A DNA stretch of 64,000 bases from Ischnura elegans (taxonomy: Eukaryota > Arthropoda > Insecta > Odonata > Coenagrionidae): NCBI RefSeq assembly GCF_921293095.1, contig NC_060246.1, positions 86,611,030 to 86,675,029 of the forward strand, in the 5' to 3' direction. A model generated the notes under the pieces. That model worked only from the letters and a program-made list of their open reading frames with translations, was not told the DNA's origin and did not search any database. The translations under genes and the position numbers were made by a program. Within the stretch, counting starts at the first letter, position 1. Each line of letters starts with the position of its first letter. Shown here in pieces: positions 1 to 13,310 of the stretch.

Positions 1-286
1 ATCATTATCAATAATGTCTCACAAATTTAGTCTCCTTTTACAGACTTTAAATTTTTGCTCAGATATAAAAGCATCTTCACTCTGTCAGCTGAGTAGGAGA
101 TACAAGTCTTTCAGTATTTCCCAGGGAAGGAATTTGGTGGTGCATTCATCTATGATAAATAAGCTCCACTTCAGCTTCAACAGTGTTTGCTATGGTGACT
201 TTGGGTACTTTTCCAAATGCATCACTGTATCTTGACTATATACCTGTCACAGGCTCCCTAGTCTGCATTTGCTCCTTTGGAATATA
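1..286. other. Non-coding flank, no feature seen
   Basis: The only open frame (14-235) is short, AT-rich and without recognisable domains. The right edge, GGAATATA at 279-286, is the proposed target duplication of the adjacent hAT-like element. Confidence 0.5.
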
Positions 287-2234
287 AAAGGGATTTCCAA
301 GTAGCACTTTTTGATCTCGAGTCGAGTTGAAAATTACTCGCAAGTATCGAGTCAAGTATGATAATTTCTGAACCAGGCAATACAGCAATGCATATATGCA
401 AGATACTACAAGATAGTATACTACAATATATTCTACTCCAATTTTCTATGATGAATGTCTAGCCTAATGTAAGAAGGAAAATATAATGAGGATCGTGTCC
501 TATAATGAGCCCTGAGTATAGTAATTTTCACAGCTATAATAAAGATTACATACTAAGTATATGAATCATGTAATATTTGGCCCTTTCAAACTCTCAAGCA
601 GAAAATCCAATTATTCTATATGCTCAGCCAGCAGGTTTTGACATCTTCGTATTACAGTATTACTGCCTGCAGAAAATTGGCTTTTGCTACACACTTGTGT
701 GACTGGGCAAGTACTTTCCTACCAAAATTGCAAGATTTTGGAGACTTTGGAATTTTATTAAAAATAATATCAACGATTTATTTGGACCTTGAATCTTCAT
801 GGAATTCAAATGGGTGAAGCGAACAAACTATATAGAACTAAACTTGAGTTTTGTAGAGCCAAAAAAATTCTATTCTTCGCACGTCATTTAATCAGGGTTA
901 AAGTCTCTTGCTTTTTTAAGTTCACGAAAGAAACTAAACGCTACAAATGAATATCACATCGGACGGATGCAGTAATAAAAAAGGCTAAAAGATGCCTTGT
1001 GATATGAAAACTCCCCCTTCCGCGCGACTCACCTCGGCGAAGGTGGAAAGGGAAAAAGGGTATCAGTTGTTGCCTTTCGTGGAAACAGTTCATTTTTCTC
1101 TATCTTAAGCATGCTGACTTAATTTCTTCATTTTACTTCAATACCCGAGCCATATTTCTTATGCGTGGGATGGTTCCGAAAAATATCCAATCCTTATAGT
1201 ATTTTCTTTCGAGTAATGCGCTAAATGGCCTATTCGATCTATACATAATCCTTTTTAACATCCTCAGTTTAGTGTTTTCAGTCAATTAAGACGATTATCC
1301 ATGCTTTACATGACGATTTTCAAGACTAATGTTTTAAAAAACTTGAAAAATCGGCCTCAGTTACCGAGCCTCAGAGGTCCGCGGCGTGTAGGTCAGCCTT
1401 GACGCGCGATAAAAAAAAAAACGCTATAATTTCCTTCGTCGCAAACTTTTTTCCAAGATTTCTACTTAGAAATCTTTAGAAATCTCTTCCGAGTTATAGT
1501 TTTCGTAAACGAAAGATAATATCTACTTTATGTCAAATTTCACGTGAAAAACGGGTCGGCCATTTTGCGTTGTAAAACCAGACAGATGAGAGCCAAAATC
1601 TTCAAAAGTCATTGAAAATATAGGGAAAGCACCAGGTCAAAGGAATATTGCGTTTCTTTGTTCCATTTAACTCATACCAACGCAAAACCACCTGGATAAA
1701 TTCAAAGATTTTTTGAGGAAAAACGATATCTCGCGTGGCATTGAAAAATTGGTCATGTTTGGGCCACTGTATCTCACAAAAGGGTCGTATTTATGTAAAA
1801 CGGCATATAAATCTATATCTGGTAATAACTTATGAGTATTTACGCTAAGTTTCAAGTCTCTATCCCCAAAAAGGTCATTTTGGACTTCATTCCAGCTTTT
1901 TCCGATTTCGGACCATTAACGGCGCAATTGCGCGCCGGGTAGGAAGACGATCGGCTGCCGTAAAGGTATTCGGCGCCCATGTCGACAACTATAGTGTATT
2001 CGGCAAGCTGAAACTATCAGGCCAAGGCATTAGGATGACTTATCGGCTTTAAAAACTGCATTATAACAGCAGTTTCATGATAGCGCTTCCTGCCGGCAGA
2101 TCGCTGGACCTACTATACTCGAAAGCTCTATAACCTTAACTACTCGACTCGACATTCGTAATGCTACTCGAAACGCTCGAGTCGAGTACCAACTACTCGA
2201 CTCGACTTGAATTTTCGAGTACTCGCACATCCCA
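287..2234 (+). mobile_element. Non-autonomous hAT-like DNA transposon, family with CGAGTA/ACTCGA subterminal repeats
   Basis: The two ends form an imperfect inverted repeat: the left begins AAAGGGATTTCCAAGTAGC and the right, read inwards on the minus strand, begins TGGGATGTGCGAGTACTCG. Both ends are dense in ACTCGA/TCGAGT words, as hAT subterminal transposase-binding repeats often are. Flanking octamers GGAATATA (279-286) and GGAAGATA (2235-2242) agree at 7 of 8 positions, matching the 8-bp duplication usual for hAT. The left 550 bases recur inverted at about 28060-28650. No transposase frame is visible. That the middle is one uninterrupted element is inferred. Confidence 0.6.
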
Positions 2235-2242
2235 GGAAGATA

Positions 2243-2418
2243 TGAGTTTTTTTATCACGATTACGAGGCGCGAACGCGGTCGTATATTTCGTGGTTTGAA
2301 GTACTACTGGAATCGGAATCGATTTTTCACCTTGGCAAGTACTCGTTTTCGATTCCGGTTCTTGGCCGAGAATCGAGGAATCGAAGAATCGAGGAATCGA
2401 ACCGACCCATCACTACTA
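2243..2418. mobile_element. Probable end of another hAT-like element with repeated GAATCGA words
   Basis: Between 2310 and 2402 the words AATCGA, GATTCC and GAGGAATCGA are repeated, and the stretch closes with CCGACCCATCACTA, the reverse complement of a TAGTGATGGGTCGG terminus. This layout, an RGATGGGT-type tip followed by short subterminal repeats, is the same as in the better-supported hAT copies at 42427 and 47156. The other end was not found. The 144-codon frame at 2161-2595 that crosses it is repeat-derived. Confidence 0.4.
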
Positions 2419-5400
2419 ATAAATAATGAGTCCTTCTCAATGCCTCTTCTTGGGAGTTCATCTGTACGAAAGCATTCATTTCTTCGTGGCGAAGTATGCA
2501 GAAACGTAATCTTTCTTGAAATGCTAAAAACGCTTATGAACTTTTTTGTGCTTTCAATACAATTTTGCGGATTAGATGTAATTTTTCAGCAGTAACAGTG
2601 CGTGTAAAAAAGAGGCAAGCATTAGGTTAAAACCTCTTCCTTCATCTTCTCACAATGAATGGAAAAATAAGTCAAAATAATAGCAAATCACATTTGTTTT
2701 TTTATGTTATGCTAGTATCTCTAAAATTCAGTCGCGCATATTTGTTACTAATACGGCGAGCAAAGAAGAACCCTGGATGGAAACTAATTCTTTCACTCAT
2801 GGCAGTGGAAATCTAATTTTCCGCGTCAATCCCTTTTGTGTGTGGAATGCCCTTCAACTTTTCAAATCCCTGAGTCTCGTTATGCAAAATTTGAATGGAA
2901 TGAAATGTGTCTTTCATGTCACTGAAACCCATTATTTTTATCGGAATGTAGGATGCCAACACATTGTACTGTTTTTTATACTAAAAATGAAGAAAAATAT
3001 TTTTTACTCAAAATAGGGAACCCCCTCTGCAATTCATAGCGGTGTTGGGAGTAGTTCGTTAATATTAAAGCAGTAAAATGCCCAAATTCTACGAAAAATG
3101 TTGAAAAATTCACCAAGTTATTGCTAAGAGATCAGGGTAAATATCAACGCTCTATGTTTTCACTATTTTTTTTAGTAATGAAAGCTTTGGATAATAGTAA
3201 CTTAAAGAGTTTTTATGTCTATAATGATTTATATCAGCGAATATCAGAATGTTTTATTTTCAAGCATTAATTAACTTCAAAACCTTGAATAGTGTTTGCT
3301 ATTTTATCATAGAAGGATATCTACCAAAATTTGGATTGACTCACATATGCAGATCCCAGATTTTTATGTATAACCGTTCAATATGGCGATGCTAATCAAA
3401 TTTTATTGTAGCCTATTTAACTTTCCATAAAACGCCTAAGAAAGATAATTAAAATAATAGATAATAAATGAAAATTGAGTAGTAATAAAAATCCGAAAAC
3501 TCCGCCCTCTAAGGCACCATACTTCCCCTTTAGGAGGATGTTAATGGGTGAAGCAAGATATTTTTACATGGAATTGTTACACATATTTGACATTGAATGT
3601 ACGTTTAAGAGGGGGATTGAATGTTTCCAGAAATCTTACGATGTCTAATGTAATAGTGCGGGGGGTAGATTATTCTACCGTTTATTGTAGATTTTCTTGG
3701 AGTATTTAGCAGATTACTCTTGCCTGTATACACTCTATAAACTTCGACTTACCTCTCCTTTTCGTAATAAGCTTCTTTTCACTATATCTATAAATCCTAT
3801 TATTTTCCTTCCTATTCTTCGCTTACCTAACGTCCTTAATTTAAAATTCTAACCGTCATTTTTCATTCAAGGACGGTTTTTAGCATCCCCTCCCCGCAAG
3901 TTACTCTCTCCATCCAAACATTCTGTGGGGAAGTGGAAGGATGTCATAAATTGTCTCACGTGATACCCACTGTAGTGGATCCTTCAAAGCTTGATTTTGT
4001 TTAAGAAAGTAGGTACCTACACCATGTCTTCTCGATTTTTGACGAATCACCTTCTTCCCATGTTAGTTAGGAAATTCCGAGTGCGTGCTGAGGAATCGGA
4101 CTCGTTCAGGTCTGATCTCTCATCGCCTTCCTAACTGAGAGGAAACTCGAGAGGTATTGAAGTGCGGGGATTTGTAATTGGATAGCCGTTTGCTTGAGCT
4201 CTTTCAGAGTACGGATTGAAGGGTCCTTTGTCTTCACTTCAGGCCATCAATTTGGGTAACTAAGATTCTCGCAGAAGACACTTGAAACTACTCACAAACA
4301 GCATCTTCCCACCCGCTTTTGAATCCCTCCTCCATCATTGCTATCATCCAGTTTCCGCCTCAAGGCCCTCTTCCCCTATGACAACAAAACAATTTTTTAG
4401 ATATCAATTTCTCTGGAACGGTATGTAATTATATGCAATTCATCTGTGTAACTTGAGCTTCATGTAACTTATTGAATTACCCGATTAACATTTGTGCAAT
4501 TACAAATTTTTTTCATGATCGTCATCGTAGGGCCATATTACCAGGATGAGATGAGCACTCCCAGCACTCCATAAATACTCCCAGAGATGAGATGAGGCCC
4601 AGAATACAATCAATGCACTTAGTTGCGGTATTTTTTCTACGCGAACGGTTGGAAAAATAAGCCGGCAAAGTTTTATTTTCAAAATTAAATTTTACATGGT
4701 ATGAGTGATACCATTGATCTATTTTCTCAAATCAAAGAATGGCGGACTCAAGAGTATCCTGTCGACTGGTATGTCTCTAGTTGTCAAATTGAAAACTGTT
4801 TATAGAGTTAGCAAAGTGAGGTTCATTACGTGCCAATTTAATGCCCTAACTTTTTACTTTTTTATGAAACTGGAGATACATATTTTTTAAGGTTCTAACT
4901 TGATCAAATGCTCGCGTCTATAGCATTAATTCTTTTAGATACATACCCGATTGTGGCCCGACGTTTTTTCGTCGGTGCGTAAATACATTTAAAATGAATT
5001 GCCATGAGTAAATGTGGACTTTGATCGTATAACGTACCACTATGTATCATTCAATTATAGGAAGAGATTTTGATTAAATTAGATTTGCATAAATCTAAAT
5101 CCACAATAAATCATTGAAATTGTTTTCTCAGTGGTAAATGTTGCTTAATAATAGACCCAAATAAGAATTCAAATATTAAATCCCAAACATGCAACAATGC
5201 ACTCTATTAAAGAAACCAAATTCACGCGGAAAGAGAACATCTAATTGGTGTAGCTATCTTTGTGCGTCGTTCGTCGTGCGTGAGGAAATGATCAAAATGT
5301 ACATTTTACAATTTTCTCCTAAATCTTTCCAAGCAATTTGACTCACGCTTCAGTTTGTGACGTCCCAAAATTTCCCCGAGAGCTAAACCTGAGAGCTGGA

Positions 5401-8400
5401 GAAATAAAAGGAAATCTGAGAAGGAGAATAGTAATGCTCAAAGGAAATAGGGAACGAGAGGTTTAACGAAGAATGTGTGTAAAAGAAAATGAGAATTGTT
5501 GACACGGGTATGATTTACAGCGTGTATGGGATTTAAAATGAAATCAGTCTGGACATATAATATGAATGTAGTAATAATATCTCGGTGGATATAGTAACAA
5601 TAATAATAATATAGTTCATTTTTATAGGACTTGCCCATTGAGAAAATAATGTGACTATGCAATTCAATAAAGCTCATAATAGACAAAATTTGTAAGGGGA
5701 AAATATAGGGATAAGCGTATACATTAAAGTGAAAATAACGTGAGAATATGGAAGAGAAGTAATGACACAAGTTATACACTTTCGAGGGTTTGTACATAGC
5801 GAAGAAAAAACTTTGCTTAAAAACAGACAGAGAAATAGAATCCTTCATTTCCTTTGGAACACTGTTCTATTATCGTGCTCCGACAACAGAGAAAAATTTT
5901 CATAATTGTACGGAAATAAGTGAAAAGAGAATTTGCAGATGGTGGACGGGATGTAACCGAATTACTGTTGTTATTGGGATGCGATAATAAATAGATATTG
6001 GTACATTTTGTGATTAATTGAGTAAAATTAACTTGAACACTGATTATTTTCTCACTGCCTATCAAAAAACGAAAGGATCGTTAATTAATAACATGGAATG
6101 TAGCGTAAATCTATGCAAAATTGACGACACAATATAGTTAATTATTGCATTAACTTTTAATCGAATCTGTAAGCTTTTACTGCGTCAATTACTCTGATAA
6201 GTTTTGGGATTTATTTGTTAAAAAAGCTTGTAATAATTTTTATTTGTATTCATTCATTTAAATTAGTAAAATAGGTTTAAGTACTCGAATAAAATTTAGG
6301 AGGATTTAATTTTAAATTAGGGAACTAATTATCCGTATACTCCTTCTATTTCATAGAAACTTTTGGTTACCCGCATTTATATTCGATTTTATTTTTTGCT
6401 AAAATATATCATCCTTCGCAAATAATTCTATAAGTTTTGCACTCTTATCCGTCGTCGTATTTCTACCTCAAACGCTGTTGATTCCTGCACATTATCCTCT
6501 TTTCTTCTTTTGTATTTCCTTTTTCTCTTCTACCGTTTTCTGAAGTATTACTTGGGAATAATTCATGAATTTAATTGTAATATGAATGGAGAAAATACGT
6601 CTCGAATTTCCTTTTGATCATGTGAACATTTTCTCCGACTCCTCTTCCTTCTCAACAGCTATGTGACTATCCTCTTCAAAACTTCACCTCCTTCAAAGTG
6701 TCCTGGCGTACTCCCGTCTCTCCTGATTGTACGCAAACCAAGGCCTCCCCTAGGGTGAATCACAAACGTTTGGGTCACCATATAGAGAGATTTTCTGCTG
6801 ATCCCATGGGAAGCCCATACAATTCGATGTTGGACTTTCGGTAGGGAAGTGTAGTAAAGCTGTTAGAGGGACTCTTACGAGAGAAGTTAGAAATTCGGAG
6901 CTTTCATCCCCCATGAAAAAGTATGCTTGAGATGCAACACTTCTCACAACTTTCAAATTCCTCAGACAAATGTTATTTATACTCCGTATTTCATGTTCGG
7001 ATTTTACCAAGCCGTTATCGTACAGCATAAAAAAATCACTGAAACAAACTTAATTGACGTTGTGGGAGGACCTTACATTATTTTCTGAATAACCCTCTAT
7101 GCCATTTAAACCATTACTAATACAAATATTTTAGCCATTTCATATGCTTTAACTTCTCAAGCGCCATCACCGTAGATTTTCATTTATACATATGGGAAAA
7201 CTTCAAAAGGTTACAATTGATTGTGAATTATATCATTGAAAATCAAGCACTATCTAAATACTGTAATGACCTATTTATGGAATAAAATCCTACCACCTAA
7301 CTATTATTTTTTTGGGTCTTAAAAAGGATCGTCTGAATCATGTAGAAGAGAAGTAATTTCACTATAATGGAGGAGAATTGAACAGAGCCTACATGGCATG
7401 CAAAATTGAACCATAATGCCGTTTTCTTCGAATTATTACCTCATGGAACACTTGCTTTCCCATGAAAACTGGATTTCGCCTCCATCTCCTTTTTCTTATG
7501 GATTCATAGCTTGAAATTTTGCCGTAACCACGGAAAATAATTCGGTGGTACCACTTAAATTTAATCTCATTCCGTTAATCTTTCCAATCGCACCAATTTC
7601 TCCGAAACACGCCCTGAGTGCGTAATTACATCCCTCTCTTTTTCCCCTGTGTTGGATCTAAATCTCTCAGGCCTTATTCTCTTTATTCCCTCCGGTGTGG
7701 TTTATAAGTCATAGGTAGGTTTCTTGGTTTTATTTTGTTCTCCGCTATAATTTCATTGAATGGCAATAGTATTACTTCTCAGGCCGCTTTTTCATTTTAT
7801 TGCGTTTCCTTCCGAAGAACTTTAATCATTCATTCAATTTCTAATAACACCGTTGTTTGATCACTACGGCTCGATTTTTCTCGATCCTTCTCAGGTCATA
7901 GTGTTTATCTGTGTATGCGAGCGTCATGTCTTCCGCGTTAACATGAAGTAAGTGGTGGATTTTCTGTATGTAGGAATAAAAAAGGTTACCTACTTTGCCT
8001 TCTTTAATCCGGTAACTTCGTAATAACCTCACGTATATTTTTTTGGCTCCCAACTACCTTTCATTCAAGTGTGCCAGAAATATTGGTCACATAAACGATC
8101 GCCTCAAATGCTGTCCAACCGTAGATTCTTCACATTTGACACTGTGACACAGCCAACTCCATCAACGCTTGAAACTCTTTCCTCCATCCTCGAACTTTTT
8201 TTTGCCTGGTGGAGACTGTGCCTCTATAATACCTCCAATACTTGGGTGGAGGCGAGAAACTTTTTCTCTTGTTCTACCGGGGAAAAATGTGGTCTCGTTA
8301 TCGCCTACCATTGGCGAATGAAAGTGTCTAAAATAATGTATTGCATACTTAAAGGCCAGTGCTAATATGTTTTATAAACACGCGTAGCATGACTTAAATA

Positions 8401-9837
8401 TATTTAATACGCATTACGTTAATAAATACAATAGTTCTCAGAGGGTAATTTTCCAGTGTAAGTATGACCGCTTCAGAATCGTCAATACTAGAAGTCCCAG
8501 TGATCAGGTGTATTTAATATGATTTGTGGGAAAATACCACAGTACGTGAGTGAGGGTTGATTGTCACAACAATAACCCTGATCTGTTTTTATTTTCTCGA
8601 TGAACAACAAAATTCCTTTAAATAAAGGGCCCATTATCAACATTCCCTTTCATACGATATGCATGATTGAAAAATATTTCAGTTTTGTGTTCATTCAGGT
8701 GATATTACGTGAGGACGGATCGGGAGGGTTTTTATATTTAATGTCATTCAACGCTGGTTTTTTTGCTGGAATATGAATGTTTATCTCTTTATGAAAATTT
8801 TATCCCTAGTATGATGCATAAAGCTGAATCCATCAGGAATAACTGTTGCCATGTCTCTGACCTTTTTATTTAGAATTTCAAAAGAGTTTTATTTATCGAT
8901 TAATCAGGCTTTATTTACTTGTAAATAAATTAGACAAATTGAAAATTACATAATTAAAAAGGAAGAAATGTATTGCCTCAAACATTTTCATGGCCTTTCA
9001 CGTATTTCTTTTCCTGAAAAAAAACACCCAAAATACCAATTATTTTGGTAGCAAAAGGAGATGTAATTGGACGAACGGTTCTATGAATAGGAATTTTTGG
9101 AAGCTTTCACTTGGATAACAAGGAAAATGTGAATCATTACTGTGAAAATGAATGAGGGCACTTATAATGAGGGATAACTATTCGACTTTATGTAATTTAA
9201 ATTGCTTTTCCTCATTTTTCTTCAAAAATTCCGATTTTATACATACAGCATATGCTGTGAAATTTTTAAGATAATTAATAATATTCAAACAGGTTTATTG
9301 AACCGAGAATAACTCTTCTTATAATTCAAACTTCATTCTGTTTTACATATCCATCCTGAGACGAGATTTGCTTTTATTATTTATTTTATTACAATTTCAC
9401 GTTCTATGTTAAATCTCTATATTTCGGGGGATACCCGCATTTATTTCAGCCTAATTTAACTCTTATGGTAATTAATTCTCCATCCCATAAAATCTTTTTT
9501 TTTTTTGAGAGATTAGGGTATGCTCAATAAAAATTCACAGCTCTAAAATATCTTGTATTCTTCCTAGCATACCCTGAAATTTTAAGGTATATATGGAGCC
9601 AATTTTTCAAGTCATTAGTTGTATATTAATTGTTTAATTCATAATGAAATGTTTTAAAGATTGGTTCAGCCGAATACGCGGTTCAATGAATGCACAATGA
9701 GTTTTTGGGTCTCTTCTTTCAGAATTTATAACCACTCATTAATATTCTTAGCTAACTCTAAAATAATTCCAATCTTCGAACGTATTTTTCCTATAAATCA
9801 TTCCCTTAATAAACCAATATCTTTTTTATCCCATTGC
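2419..9837. other. AT-rich non-coding stretch upstream of the coding exon
   Basis: Open frames here (for example 5438-5848 and 6750-7028) are AT-rich, hydrophobic or basic by composition, and show no domain or splice context. Simple AAT repeats occur near 5587-5612. No retrotransposon coding motifs were recognised. It is either upstream intron, given the acceptor at 9839, or intergenic DNA. Confidence 0.5.
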
Positions 9838-9839
9838 AG

Positions 9840-9875
9840 AATTCCCTGGGCCCAAGCGGGTGACCGGGCTCCGCG
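9840..9875 (+). other. 5' untranslated part of the coding exon, after a splice acceptor at 9838-9839
   Basis: The sequence before the exon has a pyrimidine-rich tract (CTTTTTTATCCCATTGCAG) ending in AG at 9838-9839. Base composition changes abruptly here from AT-rich to GC-rich. The 36 bases up to the ATG would be the end of the 5' leader, so at least one non-coding exon should lie upstream, perhaps outside the window. Confidence 0.7.
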
Positions 9876-10970
9876 ATGAGCGCGGCCACCGCCTCCTCCA
9901 TCCTGCGCACCCGCCTCCAGCAGCATTCGGGGCCCCCGAGGCCCCACTCCGCCGCCGGGGGCTTGCCCTCCGGGGACAGGGGCCAGCACGGTGGCGGCCC
10001 CGCACAGCACCACCACTCGCCGCACCAACAGCACCACCACAGCATGCCGTCCACGACTACCACCACCACGGCCGCCTCCCTGCTCTCGGAGCGCGCCCTC
10101 TGCCCGCCCACCTTCCCCTCCACCTTCCGCGACTTCTTCTCCGAGCTATGCAGCGAGGAGGTGGTCTTCTTGGAGGAGAAGCTCATCCCGAGGAAAGGCG
10201 CGGCCCCCGAGGACGGCAACCACAGCACGGACACCTCCGCCACCGAGGAGGAGACCGAGTCGAGGCCCAGGTCGCTCATGAGGTCATCCCTCAGGGCCGG
10301 TAGGAAGGGCAGCGTGAGGCTCGGACGAAGGCGAAGGGCTTCCTTAGGTGGAGGCGTTGGGGAAGGAGGGGGCGGCGGGGGCGGGAGCGACACTTTGAGC
10401 CTCCCCTTCGGCTGTGCTCTCAAGGAGAGGTGTTCTTCGGCGAGGTCCTCCTTGGGTGGACCGGATCGGTGCTTCCGCGCTCCTTCCCCGCTCCCGAGCC
10501 TCCAGCGACTAGATGCGGTTGAGGGCAAGGAGGAGGAGGAGGAAGAGGAGGAGGATTACGATGAGGAGGACGAGGAGGCGGGGAGGCGGTGGGCGGGCGC
10601 AAGGGTGGCCTCTCGAGGAGCCTACAGCGAGGAGGCGGACCTTCCGCCCCCGAGTGTGATGGCTGGGCGGAGGAGGTCCTCCTCGATCCCCGCCCCACTG
10701 CCCGCGAGGGTGCAGACGCGGACGGCGAACGCGCTGCTCAACCCGGGGGCGGTGAACGAGCTTCAGACGGCGTTCGCGGACTGGCCGGGCCGGAGGAGGC
10801 TGAGTCCGGGTGCCGTGGTCATCGGAGGCGGGAGCTTCAAGGCGCGGAGCTCTCGTGCGGACACGCCGAGGCACGGCTCACAAGGGGAGCACATGCAGCA
10901 CCACGGTGGGAGCACGGAGGCCAACTTCCGGCCCAGGACGTCTTCCATGCCGGCCGTCACGAGGCAGAGG
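9876..10970 (+). CDS. First coding exon of an unidentified low-complexity protein (365 codons, phase 0 end)
   Basis: I do not recognise the gene. The frame opens at an ATG preceded by an in-frame TGA at 9861, so this is the first possible start, with G at -3. It runs 365 codons and stops exactly at a GTGAGT donor; beyond it the frame adds only VSQR before a stop. The encoded part has a His/Gln-rich tract (residues about 44-55), six or seven Thr (60-65), a possibly folded patch (79-105, STFRDFFSELCSEEVVFLEE), a Gly run (164-170), an acidic run (219-234) and basic-serine motifs: RRRRASL (151-157, PKA-like), RSSSIP (267-272) and RTSSMP (354-359), both fitting 14-3-3 mode 1-type sites. G+C is far higher than in the flanks. 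No catalytic domain lies in this exon. Disordered N-termini with such sites occur in many signalling proteins, including RGK-type GTPases; that is only a guess. The open antisense frames are by-products of the GC content. Confidence 0.8.
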
Positions 10971-10976
10971 GTGAGT
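10971..10976 (+). other. Splice donor GTGAGT ending the coding exon
   Basis: The bases AGG|GTGAGT match the donor consensus and fall after a complete codon (phase 0). Downstream composition returns to AT-rich within about 100 bases, as expected for intron. Confidence 0.75.
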
Positions 10977-12740
10977 CAACGTTGACTTGTGATGAACTCA
11001 GCTGTCCAAAGTTCCACAATCAGTATCCTAAGTTCGCATGGTGTGCATGCATTGATGTTACTTAAGGCGTGGTTACAGGGTATATAAACCCGTATGAGTT
11101 AAAGTCTGTCGGCATGAACGATTTTTTGCATGGACCGGAACGGAACTCGTGCGAATGCATGGACCAAATTAGAACAGGTTCCAGTTTCTGTTCATGCATT
11201 TGCACAAGTTGGGCCTTCGCACACGGTGTATTTTCGTGTGTTCATTCACGCGTTTATATTGTTAGACATTAACAGGTTAGTACATCGTTTACAGTATTGG
11301 ATACAGGTTAATGCATCGTGTAACCAGAATTTACAAGGGACACCACGTACCTTGCTATGTCTTGCTATGCCAAAAAATTCAGTCTGGGAGGACCGAGTTA
11401 GTGACAGCGGTCGGTAACTCAATATGGCAACGAAATTTATGACTCTCGAGTAGGAGAAGTTATATTTTATTTGCAATGATACTACTGAGTTACACCACAC
11501 GGTCGCTTTTGATACGAAGCATCGTCAGGTTAAGCACTAAGATGAATTATCAACCCATGGCCTCAAATCCAAACTTATAACTGCCTAATTTTTCTAAAAA
11601 AGTGATTTGCCGGAACCTAAACCCATGAATAAGGGAAATATGGCTGCACATTGCATTTCTTTTGCCATGGTACGATGACGCTAGAAATGACAAATGACGA
11701 GGTACAAATTAGTTTCATTGATTTAAATTTTTCGAAAGTAATATTAAGAGAATAAACCTTAATTCGCAAAGGTCGCAATGCAACCTGTTTATTTCATTTT
11801 TAAGTGTAGATTACTAATGAAACTATTAAATCATTAGGATTAACCTTAACGTATGTATAGATATACGGCATGATTAAAGATCTCCTTGATTTTAAATTAT
11901 GATTTAAGCATTCTGTTTTACCTTAGAATACATATTCTGGAATTAATTAAGTTCTAAGTTATATGCCGGACATAATCATACTCGTGAAATATGGACAATT
12001 TATTAAATTTGGCCTAAAAATCGATTTTATTTGTCTATTTGATACCAAAATAACCTAACTGGTACTACAAAATAACTAACTGGCACCTTATTGGGTCCTT
12101 AAGTACCCTCAATTCTTGCGCATGGTATGTTTCATGGCAATACCAAATGTATTTCTTTAAACACATGATAACTAATATGCAGCCGTCTCGTCCATCCCTA
12201 AACTTGCCACCGTTCTGGGCGTATTTTCATAATGAAACCAAATCGCATTAAGATCTCTCACCAACCCTCAGCGAACACTCTTGCTACTTTACACGATACC
12301 TTCAGCGTAAATTACAGCCATTAATATCAAGTAAGTTTCGTTTTAATTCTACTCCGATGTTGGAAATCCATCCAAGTCTCTAATTTTACAAGGAATGTAC
12401 TACACCCCAAGTTATGGGATTTGTAAATTCTCTACTTCCTTCGTAAGGCATTAAAAAAATGAGATGAGGCGATTAGTGGCATCCTCGTCGTAAATTGTTT
12501 CGCATTCAATTTAAGTATCAACGCAGCGGATTAATCTCAGAGAAATCTTGTTTGCCCTAGAGCGTTGATTATGAGAGACGTACGTTCCAGTTGTAGCGAA
12601 AAGATTTATCTTTCATCCAACTTCAGGCGACCAATAAATTCCAAGATTTGCAATCTTAGATTGTGCCTGCAGGTCATTTAAAAACTATTTTTCTATAATT
12701 CGCAGCATATTTATGGGCTTTACTTTCAATTATTTATTTC
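10977..12740. other. Presumed intron following the coding exon
   Basis: Composition is AT-rich and the frames at 11069-11417 have no recognisable domain. No downstream exon continuing the protein in phase 0 was identified here by eye. Nothing repeated elsewhere in the window was noticed. Confidence 0.45.
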
Positions 12741-13310
12741 ATGAATTATGCCAACTTAATGTCTGAATCGATTGAAATACGGAGGAGACAGAAGGTATGG
12801 ATGGAGGGGGTAATTAGCGGGGAGGTGATGTTGAAAACTGTGTTAGAGGTTACAATGTTAATAAAAAATGGAGGCAGGGGTGGATTCAGGATAATTTTAT
12901 TGGGGGGGGGGGGGTCTGACAGGTCTTCTCATATTTGAGATCAAAAACAAAATACAACAATTACCGTAAAAAATATTCTCTTTACATTGATTTGAAAGTT
13001 ATTTGTATTAAATTAAATTATCAGGGCTCCGTAATACAAAAAATAAAACGAGCGTAATTATAACCGTAAATCTTGTCTATTTTTAAGCACCTGGGGGGAG
13101 GGGCACGTGCCTCCGTGCACACCCCCTAAATCCGCCTAGGGAGGGAGGGGAATGTAGAGAATAGGATTTTACATAGATTGAAAGTGAGTAGGCCTTACAG
13201 TGAATTGAAGAAGGCTGTGCTGGAAGGAAAGGGAGGCTCCCAGATTGCTTCTTTAGTACTCCATGGAAACCTACCTTCATCGATAGAATACTAAAATAAA
13301 AATAATATGG
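12741..13310 (+). mobile_element. Decayed RTE-like non-LTR retrotransposon 3' part, split by a MITE
   Basis: The segment at about 12781-12870 translates as RRRQKVWMEGVISGEV, resembling the RQxVWMGHVLR region near the C-terminus of RTE-like reverse transcriptases. After the MITE at 12875-13140, homology resumes with RIGFYID and ends at the motif CTCCATGGAAACCTACCTTC (13259-13278) plus an A/T-rich tail. That 3' motif is shared with the fragments ending near 13775, 25885 and 27475. Stops and frameshifts are frequent. The family assignment rests on the motifs only. Confidence 0.6.
12875..13140 (+). mobile_element. ~270-bp hAT-type MITE nested in a retrotransposon fragment
   Basis: It is a second copy of the element at 31304-31573: shared segments include CAGGTCTTCTCAT.TTTGAGA, the TAAATTAAATTAT core, and a right end rich in GGGGCACGTGCC. 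The left tip is CAGGGGTGGATT and the right end reads ATCCGCCTAGG. Flanking octamers AATGGAGG and GAGGGAGG agree at 6 of 8. A run of 13 G occupies 12902-12914. Removing it restores retrotransposon homology, so it inserted after the host element. Confidence 0.65.

Noticed and set aside
5438..5848. 136-codon minus frame
   Set aside because: Its hydrophobic, Tyr/Ser/His-rich product is what AT-rich DNA gives by chance; no homology or splice context.
9806..10528. 240-codon antisense frame under the coding exon
   Set aside because: GC-rich low-complexity DNA lacks stops in several frames; the plus frame alone fits both splice sites and has the upstream in-frame stop.
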